From contig NZ_CP046176.1 of NCBI RefSeq assembly GCF_013009555.1, forward strand, positions 3,751,501-3,815,500: DNA of 64,000 nt. The letters are read 5' to 3'. The translations under genes were made by a program, and so were the position numbers. Source of the stretch: Phocaeicola dorei. Its GTDB lineage: Bacteria; Bacteroidota; Bacteroidia; Bacteroidales; Bacteroidaceae. Under the pieces are notes generated by a model. That model searched no databases. It was given only the letters and a program-made list of their open reading frames with translations, and had not been told where the DNA came from. Below, piece after piece: positions 1 to 9,129 of the stretch (the first letter of the stretch is position 1; each line of letters starts with the position of its first letter).

Positions 1-1121
1 GTGACTTGCGTTTTTATTCTATATACCCGACAATCCACATTCACGCCATCAACAATACTCTTTTCCAATGTGTAGTTAACAATGCAGTTATTATTGAAGA
101 ATGCCATTGTTTCAGGGATAGGAGTTGCGGTCAGACCAACCAATCTTGCCGTATCGAAATACTCCAGCACCTTGCGCCAGTTCCCATAAATGGAGCGATG
201 GCACTCGTCTATGATAATCATATCAAAGTAGTCGTGCGGTAAGTTGGGATTAGGAGGCAAGGTTACTTCCTCTATAGGTTCATTCTCGTCATCATCATTA
301 TCCTCAATAGTTTCTCCTTTCAAGAATGAGAATAGACGTTGTATTGTAGAAATAACGACATTGCTATCAGAAGGAATAGAAGACGAGCGAAGGCGATTGA
401 CCGTAAAGATAGTATTGAAAGCCTCCCCGTTCTCTGTCAGACGGAAGGTCCCAAATTCTCCTTCTGCTTGTTTTCCAAGATTATTTCGGTCTACAAGAAA
501 CAACACTCTACGCATTGGTGTATAAGAAAGCATCCGGTAGGCAGCAAGACAAGCAGTATATGTTTTACCCACACCGGTGGCAAGAACCATCAACGCCCGA
601 TTTTGCCCGGCACGGAAACTCTTTTCAAGTTCTGTCACTGCCTCATATTGGCAATCACGCAGCCCTTTCTTTTTCAATGTAGGGAGTCCGGCAAATGCAT
701 CTTCAATTCCCAGCCTCTTTACCAATTCATGTGGTGTAGGGATATTCATGACCTGCCTGAAACAAGAATCTTGTTCACGAAAATCACAGCAATATAGTTC
801 CTTACCATTCGAAGTGAAGATAAAAGGCAATGGCTTTTGATATGCCTGATAGATATTCGGAACACTTCTTGCATATAAGGCTGCTTGCTCGCATACCTCT
901 GAAGCAAAAGCATCCGTTTCTTCACGCTTAGCTTCAAGTACCCCTACTGCTTTTCCATTAATGAAAAGGAAATAATCTGCCTCAAGATTTCCTTTCAATA
1001 AACCTTCTCTTATGGCTACAGCCGTACAAGTAGGTTCATAATCCTCCCTGTTGACTACTTTCCAACCAGCATCGGCAAACCACTGGTCTATCTTTATTCT
1101 TGCTTTTTCTTCAGGAGTCAT
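1..1121 (-). CDS. hsdR: Type I restriction enzyme R (HsdR) subunit, C-terminus outside window
   Basis: The frame is open from an ATG at 1121 down to the window edge, giving the first 373 residues of a protein normally around 800-1000 residues. The start MTPEEKARIKIDQWFADAGW fits the HsdR N-terminal domain. The nuclease half shows an acidic residue (EADYFLF) followed by VLEAK near residue 62. The SF2 translocase half shows Walker A ATGVGKT near residue 180, DECHRS near 307 and the motif III-like GLTATP near 330. HsdR supplies the ATP-driven translocation and cleavage of a type I restriction complex; HsdM and HsdS would have to lie to the left of the window. Family assignment is firm; whether the system is complete cannot be seen. 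Confidence 0.9.
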   Translation of the reverse strand, partial: MTPEEKARIKIDQWFADAGWKVVNREDYEPTCTAVAIREGLLKGNLEADYFLFINGKAVGVLEAKREETDAFASEVCEQAALYARSVPNIYQAYQKPLPFIFTSNGKELYCCDFREQDSCFRQVMNIPTPHELVKRLGIEDAFAGLPTLKKKGLRDCQYEAVTELEKSFRAGQNRALMVLATGVGKTYTACLAAYRMLSYTPMRRVLFLVDRNNLGKQAEGEFGTFRLTENGEAFNTIFTVNRLRSSSIPSDSNVVISTIQRLFSFLKGETIEDNDDDENEPIEEVTLPPNPNLPHDYFDMIIIDECHRSIYGNWRKVLEYFDTARLVGLTATPIPETMAFFNNNCIVNYTLEKSIVDGVNVDCRVYRIKTQV

Positions 1122-1211
1122 GTTCTTAATAATATATATTATCAGAAGTTCATAGGCACATCTGCAACAGGTTACAAAAGGAACCAGAACCTCCTAACCG
1201 TATTAAATAAT

Positions 1212-1421
1212 TTATTGTAACCTTTCTTTTTTATCGGTTATCAAATCCTTCAAATCAACTTGTAATATCTCCGCAATCCGTTGCAAGGTTTCCAAATTAG
1301 GCTGAATCCGATTACAGGCATAGGCATTGACCATACTGAAACTCTTATCTAGCTGTTTAGCTAACCACGTTTGAGAAATACCTTTTTCGGATAAAACAGT
1401 CTTTATTCTATTCAGTTTCAT
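1212..1421 (-). CDS. Small Xre/Cro-type HTH regulator
   Basis: This 69-residue protein is essentially one Cro/C1-type helix-turn-helix. Residues 8-30 (VLSEKGISQTWLAKQLDKS) form the first helices, and the recognition helix is near SMVNAYACNRIQPN, followed by the family-typical LETLQRIAEILQVDLKDLI. It lies 90 bp upstream of hsdR on the same strand, so it could be a controller of the restriction locus; that role is inferred from position and size only. Basic residues end the protein (DKKERLQ). The ATG at 1421 sits about 16 bp after the predicted transcription start from the TATATTTG box at 1444-1451. Confidence 0.8.
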   Translation of the reverse strand: MKLNRIKTVLSEKGISQTWLAKQLDKSFSMVNAYACNRIQPNLETLQRIAEILQVDLKDLITDKKERLQ

Positions 1422-1443
1422 TACTTGATATGATTTTATTAGA

Positions 1444-1482
1444 CAAATATAGGGAATTATATTCGATAATAGTGTATATTTG
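1444..1482. promoter_or_regulatory. Divergent Bacteroides-type promoter pair
   Basis: Two copies of the -7 box TATATTTG (consensus TAnnTTTG) lie back to back: 1444-1451 on the minus strand driving the xre gene, and 1475-1482 on the plus strand driving the GIY-YIG gene. I see no good -33 TTG box for either, so this is a moderate call. Closely spaced divergent promoters next to an Xre gene suggest shared autoregulation, which is inference. Confidence 0.5.
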
Positions 1483-1544
1483 CATTAAGAAAAGTCAGTT
1501 CTTAAATGAGTTATACCTCAAAGTAATTGAATTTAGACATATTT

Positions 1545-2372
1545 ATGGGAAAGACAGTAACAACATATCTCATTGATGGAGACCCAAAAGGAACTCAATA
1601 CGCATTCATTAGCAACAAAATTTGCCAAATGTTTGTCGTACCACGTTCTAATCTCTCTTATTTGAATACACAAGAGAAGTTACAAAAACCTGCATTCTAT
1701 ATATTGCTGGGGGAAGATGAATCAACCAAGCCGCAGGCGTATATAGGTGAAACGGAGAACTTTAAAGAACGTGTAAAAGACCACGATAGCAAAAAATCGT
1801 TTTGGCAAAAAGCACTCATATTTGTATCGAAAGACGCCGATATGACTAAAGTTGATGTGCAATACCTAGAACATAAAGCTATAGCCGAAGCCAAGAAAGC
1901 AAACGCTTTTGTTTTAAGCGATAATAAACAAATTCCTAAAGCCCCTAACCTACCGGAGCATCAACAGGACTCAATGAATGAATTTTTCGAAGATGTGAAG
2001 TTTTTGGCATCATTTATCGGTTGCAATATTTTTGAAGTATCACAACCCAAAGAAGAACATCTATTCTACACCAAAGGTAGAGGATGCAATGCAAAAGGTT
2101 TCTACAGTTCCGATGGATTCACAGTCCTAAAAGGAAGTACTGTTGCCAAAACAATGGTTCCGTCTTTCAACTGGAAAGAAAAACGAGAAAAGATGCTTCA
2201 AGATTACACTTCTACTGAGAACGGAATATTGGTATTGACATCAGATAAAACTTTTTCAAGTCCCAGTACTGCCGCAGATTTCTGTATTGGTAGCAGCAAC
2301 AACGGCTGGTTGGTATGGAAAGATAAAGAAGGAAATACATTGGACTCAGTTTATAGAAAACAGTTGGATTAA
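1545..2372 (+). CDS. GIY-YIG nuclease-domain protein with C-terminal DUF4357
   Basis: The predicted product is 275 residues. The nuclease core starts near residue 51 with YILLGEDES (the GIY element), followed by AYIGET (YIG element) near residue 66 and the conserved arginine and histidine stretch FKERVKDH. The C-terminal third (GILVLTSDK, then SPSTAADFCIGSSNNGWLVW near 250) matches the DUF4357 module often found behind GIY-YIG or restriction-modification proteins. I use the ATG at 1545; an in-frame TTG at 1527 would add six residues and is less likely. Genes of this architecture are common beside type I restriction loci in Bacteroides, as here next to hsdR. The exact role is unknown. Confidence 0.8.
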   Translation: MGKTVTTYLIDGDPKGTQYAFISNKICQMFVVPRSNLSYLNTQEKLQKPAFYILLGEDESTKPQAYIGETENFKERVKDHDSKKSFWQKALIFVSKDADMTKVDVQYLEHKAIAEAKKANAFVLSDNKQIPKAPNLPEHQQDSMNEFFEDVKFLASFIGCNIFEVSQPKEEHLFYTKGRGCNAKGFYSSDGFTVLKGSTVAKTMVPSFNWKEKREKMLQDYTSTENGILVLTSDKTFSSPSTAADFCIGSSNNGWLVWKDKEGNTLDSVYRKQLD

Positions 2373-2395
2373 TAACATATCAGTTGGAGGCAAAT

Positions 2396-2794
2396 ATGGA
2401 AATTATCAATCTACTAGACTTCACAGACCGCATCGAGTTGAGAGAATGGCTGAAGGTCAACCATAATCGGGTGAAATCGTGTTGGGTTGTAACTTCACGC
2501 TCTAAACAGCCCACATACGAATGTATTCCATACATTGAAGTTGTTGAAGAAGCATTGTGCTTCGGGTGGATTGATTCAACTCTAAAGAAATTGCCAGACG
2601 GATGCCTTGCACAGCGGCTTTCACCTCATCGCAAAGGAAGTCATTGGACTGAGTTAAACAAAGAACGTTGTATCAATCTTGAAGACCGAGGACTTATAAC
2701 AGATGCCGGACACCAAGCCTTTGAGAAAGCCTATTCCTACGAAATAGTTCCCAAAGGCTCTCTTATGGAAGAAAAACCGCATTCCTTGATTTAG
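2396..2794 (+). pseudogene. YdeI/OmdA-family protein, C-terminally truncated
   Basis: The 132-residue frame matches the YdeI family: FTDRIELREWLKVNH near the start, IPYIEVVEEALCFGWIDS near residue 50, the LPDGCLAQRLSPHRKGSHWTE block, then NLEDRGLITDAGHQAFEKA. Family members usually run to about 180-200 residues; this one stops after a short unrelated tail (KGSLMEEKPHSLI). The stop at 2792-2794 overlaps the stop of the convergent hipA relic, so two broken genes are joined end to end here. The ATG at 2396 follows a GGAGG-like sequence; a TTG four codons upstream is less likely. I call it a truncated gene, although a stable short protein cannot be excluded. Confidence 0.7.
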
Positions 2795-3201
2795 CCGAGC
2801 TTCGTACCGAACGGAAAATCATTTCTACAATAGAAAGCCCCCATTCGGGAAAAGTCATCGATACCTATCAAATAGTCGAAAGGAAACAGTCTTCGTACCG
2901 GTCGCTTCTCCTCCATCGCTACAATCTGCTCACGTCGCAGCAACAACGTTCGCCCCCCAATGATCCGGCAAAGCATCCGAGAAACATCCAAATATATCTT
3001 TCTCCGATTGCGTATATTGCTGTCCCTGATAATTATTCAGATCATCGCTCAGAAACAAATCTCCGTGTTTTTTTCAAAACATCCATCATTGAGAGTAAAA
3101 CAATAGCAATCCGAGCTACGAAGAGATTCATAGCCTAACTCACCAACGAGTTCTGTTTCTTCGATCCAATCAAAATCGGCATATACATATAGCGTCTTCA
3201 T
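2791..3201 (-). pseudogene. HipA-type kinase relic, N-terminal part only
   Basis: From an ATG at 3201 the minus strand reads MKTLYVYADFDWIEETELVG and GELGYESLR, the typical HipA N-terminal subdomain 1 of Bacteroidetes. After a frameshift it continues with LSDDLNNYQGQQYTQSEKD, then FGCFSDALPDHWG, TLLLRREQIVAMEEKRPV and FDYLIGIDDFSRMG. It stops at 2791 after about 135 codons, while HipA kinases are 300-440 residues, so the whole catalytic domain is gone. In-frame stops and shifts make it inactive. It follows the hipB relic by 3 bp, the normal operon order. HipA phosphorylates glutamyl-tRNA synthetase in the studied systems; nothing of that activity can survive here. Confidence 0.75.
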
Positions 3202-3204
3202 CGC

Positions 3205-3524
3205 TTACTCTTTCTTCGAAGCACGTTCCCTTGTCTTCAAACTCAAATTCTGCAAAGCTTTTCCCAATTTATCTTCTTTGACCAGCCACAGAATATCATC
3301 ACCAAGCTGCAGAGCATACAGCACTCGCAAGTATATTCCGATTGCTACCGTCGGTGCGCCTTTCTCTATTCGGAACACAGTCAACGGGGAACAAGTGCCC
3401 GTTCCGCCATCTGAGCCACACTCAAATTCCTCCGCTATCGAGCCAGTTTTATCTGCTCTCCCACAACCGACATCTTCTGCCCCAATTTTCGAGGCAACTT
3501 AATCCCCATTGTATTCTTTGTCAT
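3205..3524 (-). pseudogene. HipB-type antitoxin/repressor relic
   Basis: An ATG at 3524 starts TKNTMGIKLPRKLGQKMSV, then EQIKLAR followed by an in-frame stop, RRNLSVAQMAERA (HTH start), a frameshift, VFRIEKGAPTVAIGIYLRVL (recognition helix and conserved FRIEKG) and ALQLGDDILWLVKEDKLGKA. This is a HipB/Xre antitoxin of about 105 residues broken by at least one stop and one frameshift. Its stop (3205-3207) is followed 3 bp later by the hipA relic. With the toxin truncated as well, the module is dead. Confidence 0.75.
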
Positions 3525-4221
3525 AATCAACTTATCATATAATATGCAAAAATATTACTTTTTATCTATTTAATGATATATTGCAGACAAAATCGCAAGA
3601 CTAGAAGACACAGCAGTATAAAGGCTCTACACTTTTTCAAACGAATCATCCCCATTACACGACATTTTTCCAAGCGAATTAAATGTCTATTCTACAAAAA
3701 TTACCTTACAACATATATTCAAGATTAGTTTGCTATTCAAATGAAAACCAACTTTACTTTATCCCCGTATTCCTATATACGTTCAATAAAGTAAAGTCAA
3801 AATAAGGGAGAAGAGATGGCTGCACTATGATGAAATAACTTCAATCATTTTTCTTTTGGCTGCAAAACGTAGAGTAACCGAGTGTAAAGATCGAACAAAA
3901 TACAACTCCGAATAGAACACATAACACTCGCATGGGAACCAGAAAATACCTGTGAATCTATCCTCGATTTTACTACCCTTTTGGGCAAAACGAACTCCAA
4001 CATACCCTATCTTTGTGAACAAGATCTATCGAAGCCCTAGAAGGCAGTTTTTACCCTTTCTCCCTCTGTTCGAAGAGAAACGATAAAAAACATTAAAACA
4101 TCGGTTCTTAGCGAAAAAACAAGTAACTTCGTAAAGTTTCCACCTTTTAAATACAAACTAGCGAAAATCAGTCAGCATACGATATTACATTGTATAAAAA
4201 ATTATATTAAGATACTACAAT
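3525..4221. other. Gene-free interval with a hairpin and one diverged repeat copy
   Basis: No convincing gene lies in these ~700 bp. A perfect 12-bp inverted repeat, ACTTTACTTTAT at 3751-3762 and its complement at 3786-3797 with a 23-nt loop, is terminator-like. The last part, 4033-4185, is one copy of a diverged direct repeat described separately. The sequence is AT-rich and full of stops in all frames. Confidence 0.6.
4033..4185 (+). repeat. Diverged direct repeat, left copy, before the DUF262 pair
   Basis: This ~150 bp aligns in the same orientation with 8697-8848. Shared blocks include TCTCTCTGTT-like and GCGAAAAA-CAAGTAA motifs, then a TTC-A-CTTTT block, ACTA, and AATCA-T-AGCATA near the end. 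Identity looks like roughly two thirds by eye. Together the copies bracket the DUF262 gene pair. Confidence 0.6.
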
Positions 4222-6039
4222 ATGTCAAACATTATTCTTGATACAAAAAATGTAGGGAAGATCAAGGGCCTTTTCTACCTCCCCGATTATCAACGGGGTT
4301 ATAGATGGACCTCGGAGGAAATAAAACTCCTTCTCGATGACATTTATGAAAGTGCGGGAAAGCCATATTGCTTACAACCAATTGTTGTAAAGAAAAGCAA
4401 TGAGAGGTTCGAGCTCATTGACGGGCAGCAACGTCTTACAACCATATACCTCATCTGCAAGTATATGGAAGCAAAACTGGGAGATCTATATGAACCTAGC
4501 TTTAAGTTAGAGTATGAAACTCGTAAAGAATCAGCAAACTTTCTTGGTAATATTGATCTTTCGCTTAGAGAGCTGAATATAGATTATTATTTTATCGCAT
4601 CTGCATACGAATATATAGAGCAATATTTTACAGAAAAGACACAGGGTGAGCGTCGAGAAATGGCAGCTTACCTGACCAAACTCAATGAATATTTCATATC
4701 ATCAGTAAACGTCATTTGGTACGAAGTGGATTCTGCTGAGAATGGTATTGAGCTATTTGAGCGTCTAAACATTGGAAAAATTCCACTGACAAGCTCGGAA
4801 CTTGTCAAAGCCTTGTTTCTTAAAGACAGTGTGCGAGACAAGATGTCAGGACGACAGGAGGAAATCTCACTCCAGTGGGACATGATTGAGCAAGAACTAC
4901 AAAATCCATCATTTTGGGGCTTTTTGTCCAATATTGATGGAGATCAAATGCCAACTCGTATAGATCTTATCCTTGATCTGATGGTAGACAAATCAGGGAA
5001 TGATCGTGAAAAGTATCGTACATTCTTTTACTTTGATCGACAAATAAAGTCTCTATCGGAAACCACCACAGAAAATCCGCTTCTTGAGATATGGAGTCGC
5101 ATCTATCATGTGTTTCTTACACTCCGCGAATGGTATACGAACCATGACTTTTACCATAAAATTGGTTATCTGATTACTATAGGAGTTCCACTAAGGAAAA
5201 TTTATACCGTATGGCAAAATGATGGCAACACTCCTCTTGCTAAGGATATATTTCTTAGCGAGCTCGACAAAATGATTTCAGAATCAATAAGCATTAAAGA
5301 TAAAGAAGAGTTACTTAACTTATCATACGATACAAGGAAAGACAAACTACAAAAGGTATTGACTTTGTTTAATGTGGAAACAGAACGTCTGATGGACGAT
5401 GGTAAACGAAGGTTCCCATTTGACAAACATAAAGATTCTATATGGAGTTTGGAGCATATCCACGCTCAAAATGCCGAAAGCCTTAAAAAGAATAAAGATA
5501 TTCTTACATGGCTAGAAAGTCATATTGCACTTTTGAAATCTTCTGAAAGTTCTATTTTTGAGGTAAATAATGAACTTATAGAGAAAATGGAGATATTGAT
5601 TGAACAACTTCATAGCGATAAGGATCCAGGGAATGTGCGTAAACGCTTTAATGAGATTCAGAAGGAAGTAATTATCATATTCACGTCTAAGGAAGATGTC
5701 GTTAAGGAGAATAGCTACTCGCATGGATTAGCAAATATGGCACTGCTAGATGTATCTCAAAACGCGGCTCTTAGCAACTCCGTTTTTGATGTTAAAAGAC
5801 ACCGTGTCATTAATTATGATAAAGAAGGAAGATACATTCCAATTTGTACAAAACACGTATTCTTCAAGTACTATACTCAAGAGGGTCCATCGCTTTTCTT
5901 TTGGGGAGAGACAGACCGAAGAGATTATGCCGAGGCCCTTAATGAGAAAATTTCACCTTACTATAAACAGGATAATAACGATACCACTATACCCAACTTG
6001 ACAAATGGAAACTACGACACTGAAGAATCTGATTTCTGA
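4222..6039 (+). CDS. DUF262/DUF1524 protein (GmrSD-like NTPase-nuclease)
   Basis: This is a 605-residue protein. The N-terminal DUF262 (ParB/Srx-like fold) shows LPDYQRGYRWTSEEI near residue 17 and the diagnostic ELIDGQQRLTTIYLI near 73, followed by FERLNIGKIPLTSSELVKA near 178. The C-terminal part carries the two hallmarks of DUF1524 His-Me finger nucleases: WSLEHIHAQN near residue 410 and YSHGLANMALLDVSQNAAL near 500. This is the single-chain order of the type IV restriction enzyme GmrSD, which uses NTP hydrolysis to cut modified phage DNA. The next gene overlaps it by 35 bp, so the two are translationally coupled. A defence role is likely from family and context; the target is unknown. Confidence 0.85.
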   Translation: MSNIILDTKNVGKIKGLFYLPDYQRGYRWTSEEIKLLLDDIYESAGKPYCLQPIVVKKSNERFELIDGQQRLTTIYLICKYMEAKLGDLYEPSFKLEYETRKESANFLGNIDLSLRELNIDYYFIASAYEYIEQYFTEKTQGERREMAAYLTKLNEYFISSVNVIWYEVDSAENGIELFERLNIGKIPLTSSELVKALFLKDSVRDKMSGRQEEISLQWDMIEQELQNPSFWGFLSNIDGDQMPTRIDLILDLMVDKSGNDREKYRTFFYFDRQIKSLSETTTENPLLEIWSRIYHVFLTLREWYTNHDFYHKIGYLITIGVPLRKIYTVWQNDGNTPLAKDIFLSELDKMISESISIKDKEELLNLSYDTRKDKLQKVLTLFNVETERLMDDGKRRFPFDKHKDSIWSLEHIHAQNAESLKKNKDILTWLESHIALLKSSESSIFEVNNELIEKMEILIEQLHSDKDPGNVRKRFNEIQKEVIIIFTSKEDVVKENSYSHGLANMALLDVSQNAALSNSVFDVKRHRVINYDKEGRYIPICTKHVFFKYYTQEGPSLFFWGETDRRDYAEALNEKISPYYKQDNNDTTIPNLTNGNYDTEESDF

Positions 6040-8218
6040 AAACAATCCTTACGGAATAAGTGGAATCACTATACCACGGATTCAACGTGCTTATGCACAA
6101 GGCCGATCTGATGCACATGCAGTAAAGACTCGTGAACGTTTTCTATCAGCAATACATGCTGGATTAATAAACAATGGTTTAACCCTCGATTTCATTTATG
6201 GTAATATTCAGAATGGTCAGCTGATTCCTCTTGATGGACAGCAACGACTAACTACTCTTTGGCTACTTCATTGGTATGCAGATAAAAAAGAGGGCATCAA
6301 CGATAAGCGACTTGCGAGGTTTTCATACAACACACGTTATAGCGCGAGAGATTTTCTTATAAAGCTCGTTAACTACGAACCTACATGGAAAACACATCTT
6401 AGTGATGAAATTAAAAATGAGGGATGGTTTCCAATGGAATGGAGCAACGATCCTACGGTTAGAGGAATGCTCACAATGCTTGATGAAATCCAAAAGCGTT
6501 TTGCCGATATTAATGACTTATGGAACAAATTGGATAAAATTAATTTCTATTTCCGCGATATTGAGGAGATGAAGTTAACCGATGACATTTACATCAAGAT
6601 GAACTCCCGTGGAAAACCACTCACTGACTTTGAACATTTTAAGGCAGAACTCTTAAAGGTTATGCGTTCTGAAAATGACGATGAAGCTACTGCTAAACGC
6701 ATTGGCCTTAAGATAGACCGCGAATGGACCGATTTACTTTGGATTTATAGGGATGAGTATAATCTCGTCGATAGCGGTTTTCTAAACTTTTTCCATATGA
6801 TTTCCCTTATTCTTGTCTATAAGTCAGATCGCTCTTCATCAGAATTTGATTTAGAAGATGATTTCAGTTTACTGGAAAGGCTTTATAAGAATCAACCAAA
6901 AAATGTAGTGTTTTTTGAACAAGCCTTTGATTGCATGGTCAATATTCAAAACAAAGCGCAACGTTCTAATTCATTAATACTTAACCCAATTGATATTTTT
7001 TTCAACTCTTACCTGTCAAAAGATTATCATGAACACGAAAAAGTTGTCGTATCTCAACAAATTACAGATCTCAATATTTTCAAAGGGGTATTGACCGGAG
7101 CCGCGTTGCGTAAAAATACTACCTATTGGTTAATAATGCTCTACTCCTTTCTTATCTATTTAATGAACTATGATAAGATAAAAGAAATGGATTTCCGTCG
7201 ACGCTTGCGTGTGGTAGTGAATCTGCTCAAAAATTCCAGAAACGAAGTTGTCGATACCCCTAATGGTGATGCAGGAAACCGTATGCCCGCAAATCTTCGT
7301 CAGGTAGAAAATATTATTCTTTCTGGGGAAATTGCAGATAGTATAATGATTGATAATGACGTGAGACTGAATTTCAATGTAATTCAGATGGAAGAGGAGC
7401 GTCAAAAGCTCCAGTTTACCAAAGAACATCCCGAGCATTCTGCTGGTCTTTTTCAGTTGGAGGATCACTATCTGCTTCAGGGTCGTACAGATGTTGTTGG
7501 GTATGAGAATACTCATCTTTATCAGCGATTCATCCATGTCTTTGATAGATGCTCTCGCGATATTATTGACTGTGCAATGTTAGCAACGTATGATTATAGC
7601 CAAAGGATAAATAATTGGTGCATTCAACTTGGTTCTGGGAATCAGGATGAAATTGGCAATAAGGCTTGGTATGCATTATTTCATCCGACAGGCAAAAATC
7701 CAGATTTTAATAAGACAAAAAAATCATTACGTTCTCTGCTTGAGATTGATATAGAAATAGACGACATTTACTTACAAGAAAAAATTGATGCGTATCTAAC
7801 AGAATGCAAGACTAAAAGTCAATACGATTGGCGATATTATTATATCGCGTATCCATGCTTCCGCCCCGAGCGTTATGGCAAATATACTATGTATGATGAA
7901 CAACCATACGCTCTTGTGGCATTGCACTCTGAAAAGCGTGAATCATCTAATGCCTACCAATGTATGCTTCAAGCACTCATTGAAGGACAAGCAGTAGCAA
8001 ATTCTGTAGAACGATATGATATCCGTGCGCTCTCTTACAGAAAAGGGCTGTTGAGATGTGAAAACAATGCTTTTGTATCATACTCTTTGAAGGACAATAA
8101 AGAGCGTGCCAGATTTATCATTCCACAAAACAAAGAAGGCATTGACATCGTTGACCGTATTCAATATTTCAAAGATAATAGAAAGGATAATGATTACTGG
8201 ATATATCAGGAAGGTTAG
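6005..8218 (+). CDS. Large DUF262 protein without a visible nuclease domain
   Basis: This 737-residue protein starts inside the preceding DUF262 gene (35 bp overlap). The N-terminus has SGITIPRIQRAYAQGRSDAH near residue 18 and the DUF262 signature LIPLDGQQRLTTLWLLHWYA near 75, then DIYIKMNSRGKPLTDFEHFK near 195. The remaining ~500 residues are mostly helical. They show no EHI-P-Q or NLGNL-like DUF1524 motifs, so the protein looks like a nuclease-less partner of the upstream gene. Possible roles are a sensor or regulatory subunit, or half of a hetero-complex; both are inference. A perfect 13-bp hairpin follows the stop, closing a two-gene operon. Confidence 0.8.
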   Translation: METTTLKNLISENNPYGISGITIPRIQRAYAQGRSDAHAVKTRERFLSAIHAGLINNGLTLDFIYGNIQNGQLIPLDGQQRLTTLWLLHWYADKKEGINDKRLARFSYNTRYSARDFLIKLVNYEPTWKTHLSDEIKNEGWFPMEWSNDPTVRGMLTMLDEIQKRFADINDLWNKLDKINFYFRDIEEMKLTDDIYIKMNSRGKPLTDFEHFKAELLKVMRSENDDEATAKRIGLKIDREWTDLLWIYRDEYNLVDSGFLNFFHMISLILVYKSDRSSSEFDLEDDFSLLERLYKNQPKNVVFFEQAFDCMVNIQNKAQRSNSLILNPIDIFFNSYLSKDYHEHEKVVVSQQITDLNIFKGVLTGAALRKNTTYWLIMLYSFLIYLMNYDKIKEMDFRRRLRVVVNLLKNSRNEVVDTPNGDAGNRMPANLRQVENIILSGEIADSIMIDNDVRLNFNVIQMEEERQKLQFTKEHPEHSAGLFQLEDHYLLQGRTDVVGYENTHLYQRFIHVFDRCSRDIIDCAMLATYDYSQRINNWCIQLGSGNQDEIGNKAWYALFHPTGKNPDFNKTKKSLRSLLEIDIEIDDIYLQEKIDAYLTECKTKSQYDWRYYYIAYPCFRPERYGKYTMYDEQPYALVALHSEKRESSNAYQCMLQALIEGQAVANSVERYDIRALSYRKGLLRCENNAFVSYSLKDNKERARFIIPQNKEGIDIVDRIQYFKDNRKDNDYWIYQEG

Positions 8219-8231
8219 TATTAAATCGTAA

Positions 8232-8267
8232 GTAAAGTCGCTCTCTTCAATTATAGAGCGACTTTAC
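8232..8267 (+). terminator. Hairpin terminator after the DUF262 operon
   Basis: GTAAAGTCGCTCT (8232-8244) pairs perfectly with 8255-8267 around a 10-nt loop, starting 14 bp after the stop codon. There is no long T-run, so termination may be bidirectional or weak, but the stem is strong and well placed. Confidence 0.7.
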
Positions 8268-9129
8268 CTAATTCTATAGGGAATGCTTATTTTATACGGC
8301 AGAGCTATAGAGGAAACACTAATCACATCAACGGCATACAAGAGTATCGGGTTAAAAAAAATCAAGTATAAAACTCTCTTCATAGGGGCGACCGCCTAGG
8401 GTCCTTCAAGAGAATCAAATACGAGGTGTTGGCACTGCAGAGCGGTGTTTCTATGCAAGACCGCAGCTTTAAGCTCTTTACCGAAAAGACAGACCTTCCC
8501 GTAACCAAGCTCTCGATGCGAATGCAAAAGATACTCACCGATTGGTTTGCAAAAAGTTATTAGATCAAATCCACAACTGTTAGCTTCATCGTAGCCTGGA
8601 AACCCAAGGATGTCCCGAAGGAGAAACCGGAAACAACTGGCTGACTGGCCGACCCTTGTACTCACCCTCTGATCGAAGATCCAACAAAAAGTCGGGAGCC
8701 GAAAAGACGGTTTTGCCTTTTTTCTCTCTGTTTGGAGAAAGAGGATGAAAAAAATCGTTAAATCATCAATTTGTTGCGAAAAACAAGTAAATTTTAGAGG
8801 CTTCTATCTTTTGATGTAAACTAATGACAATCAATTAGCATAATATGCTGCATCGGACAACTCTACTCCTATACCTTTTCTTTCAGAGATGAGAAAGATA
8901 AACAACCTTTACTCATCCAAGGATACTTGACAAGATACCATCAGATCAAAAGCTCAGAAGGACGGTATAGGGATTACACTTTATCATCAATACAAACAAA
9001 ATGTAACTTCACAGAGTTCAATGAAGAGCAGCCCATGTTACAGAACATTTTCCACATTTCTGCTTTACTCCTAGCAACATCCCATTATGAAATTCCATGA
9101 AACTTTCATTCAACCTCCTCACATTCTTC
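8268..9129. other. Gene-free interval containing the right repeat copy
   Basis: I see no supported gene in ~860 bp. An 89-codon minus-strand frame at 8396-8665 has no recognisable motif, start context or partner. The right copy of the diverged direct repeat lies at 8697-8848. The rest, up to the stop of the TPR gene, is AT-rich and stop-rich. Confidence 0.5.
8697..8848 (+). repeat. Diverged direct repeat, right copy, after the DUF262 pair
   Basis: Same orientation as 4033-4185 and alignable over its whole length with small gaps (blocks GAGCCGAAAAGACGGTTTT, then TCTCTCTGTTTGGAGAAAG, CGTTAAATCATC, GCGAAAAACAAGTAA). The block after it resembles that before the first DUF262 start, suggesting that an upstream region was duplicated or that similar cassettes recombined here. 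Confidence 0.6.

Noticed and set aside
8396..8665. 89-codon minus-strand frame after the DUF262 operon
   Set aside because: No motif, no promoter box, no neighbour that would need it, and it overlaps nothing conserved except the edge of the repeat region.
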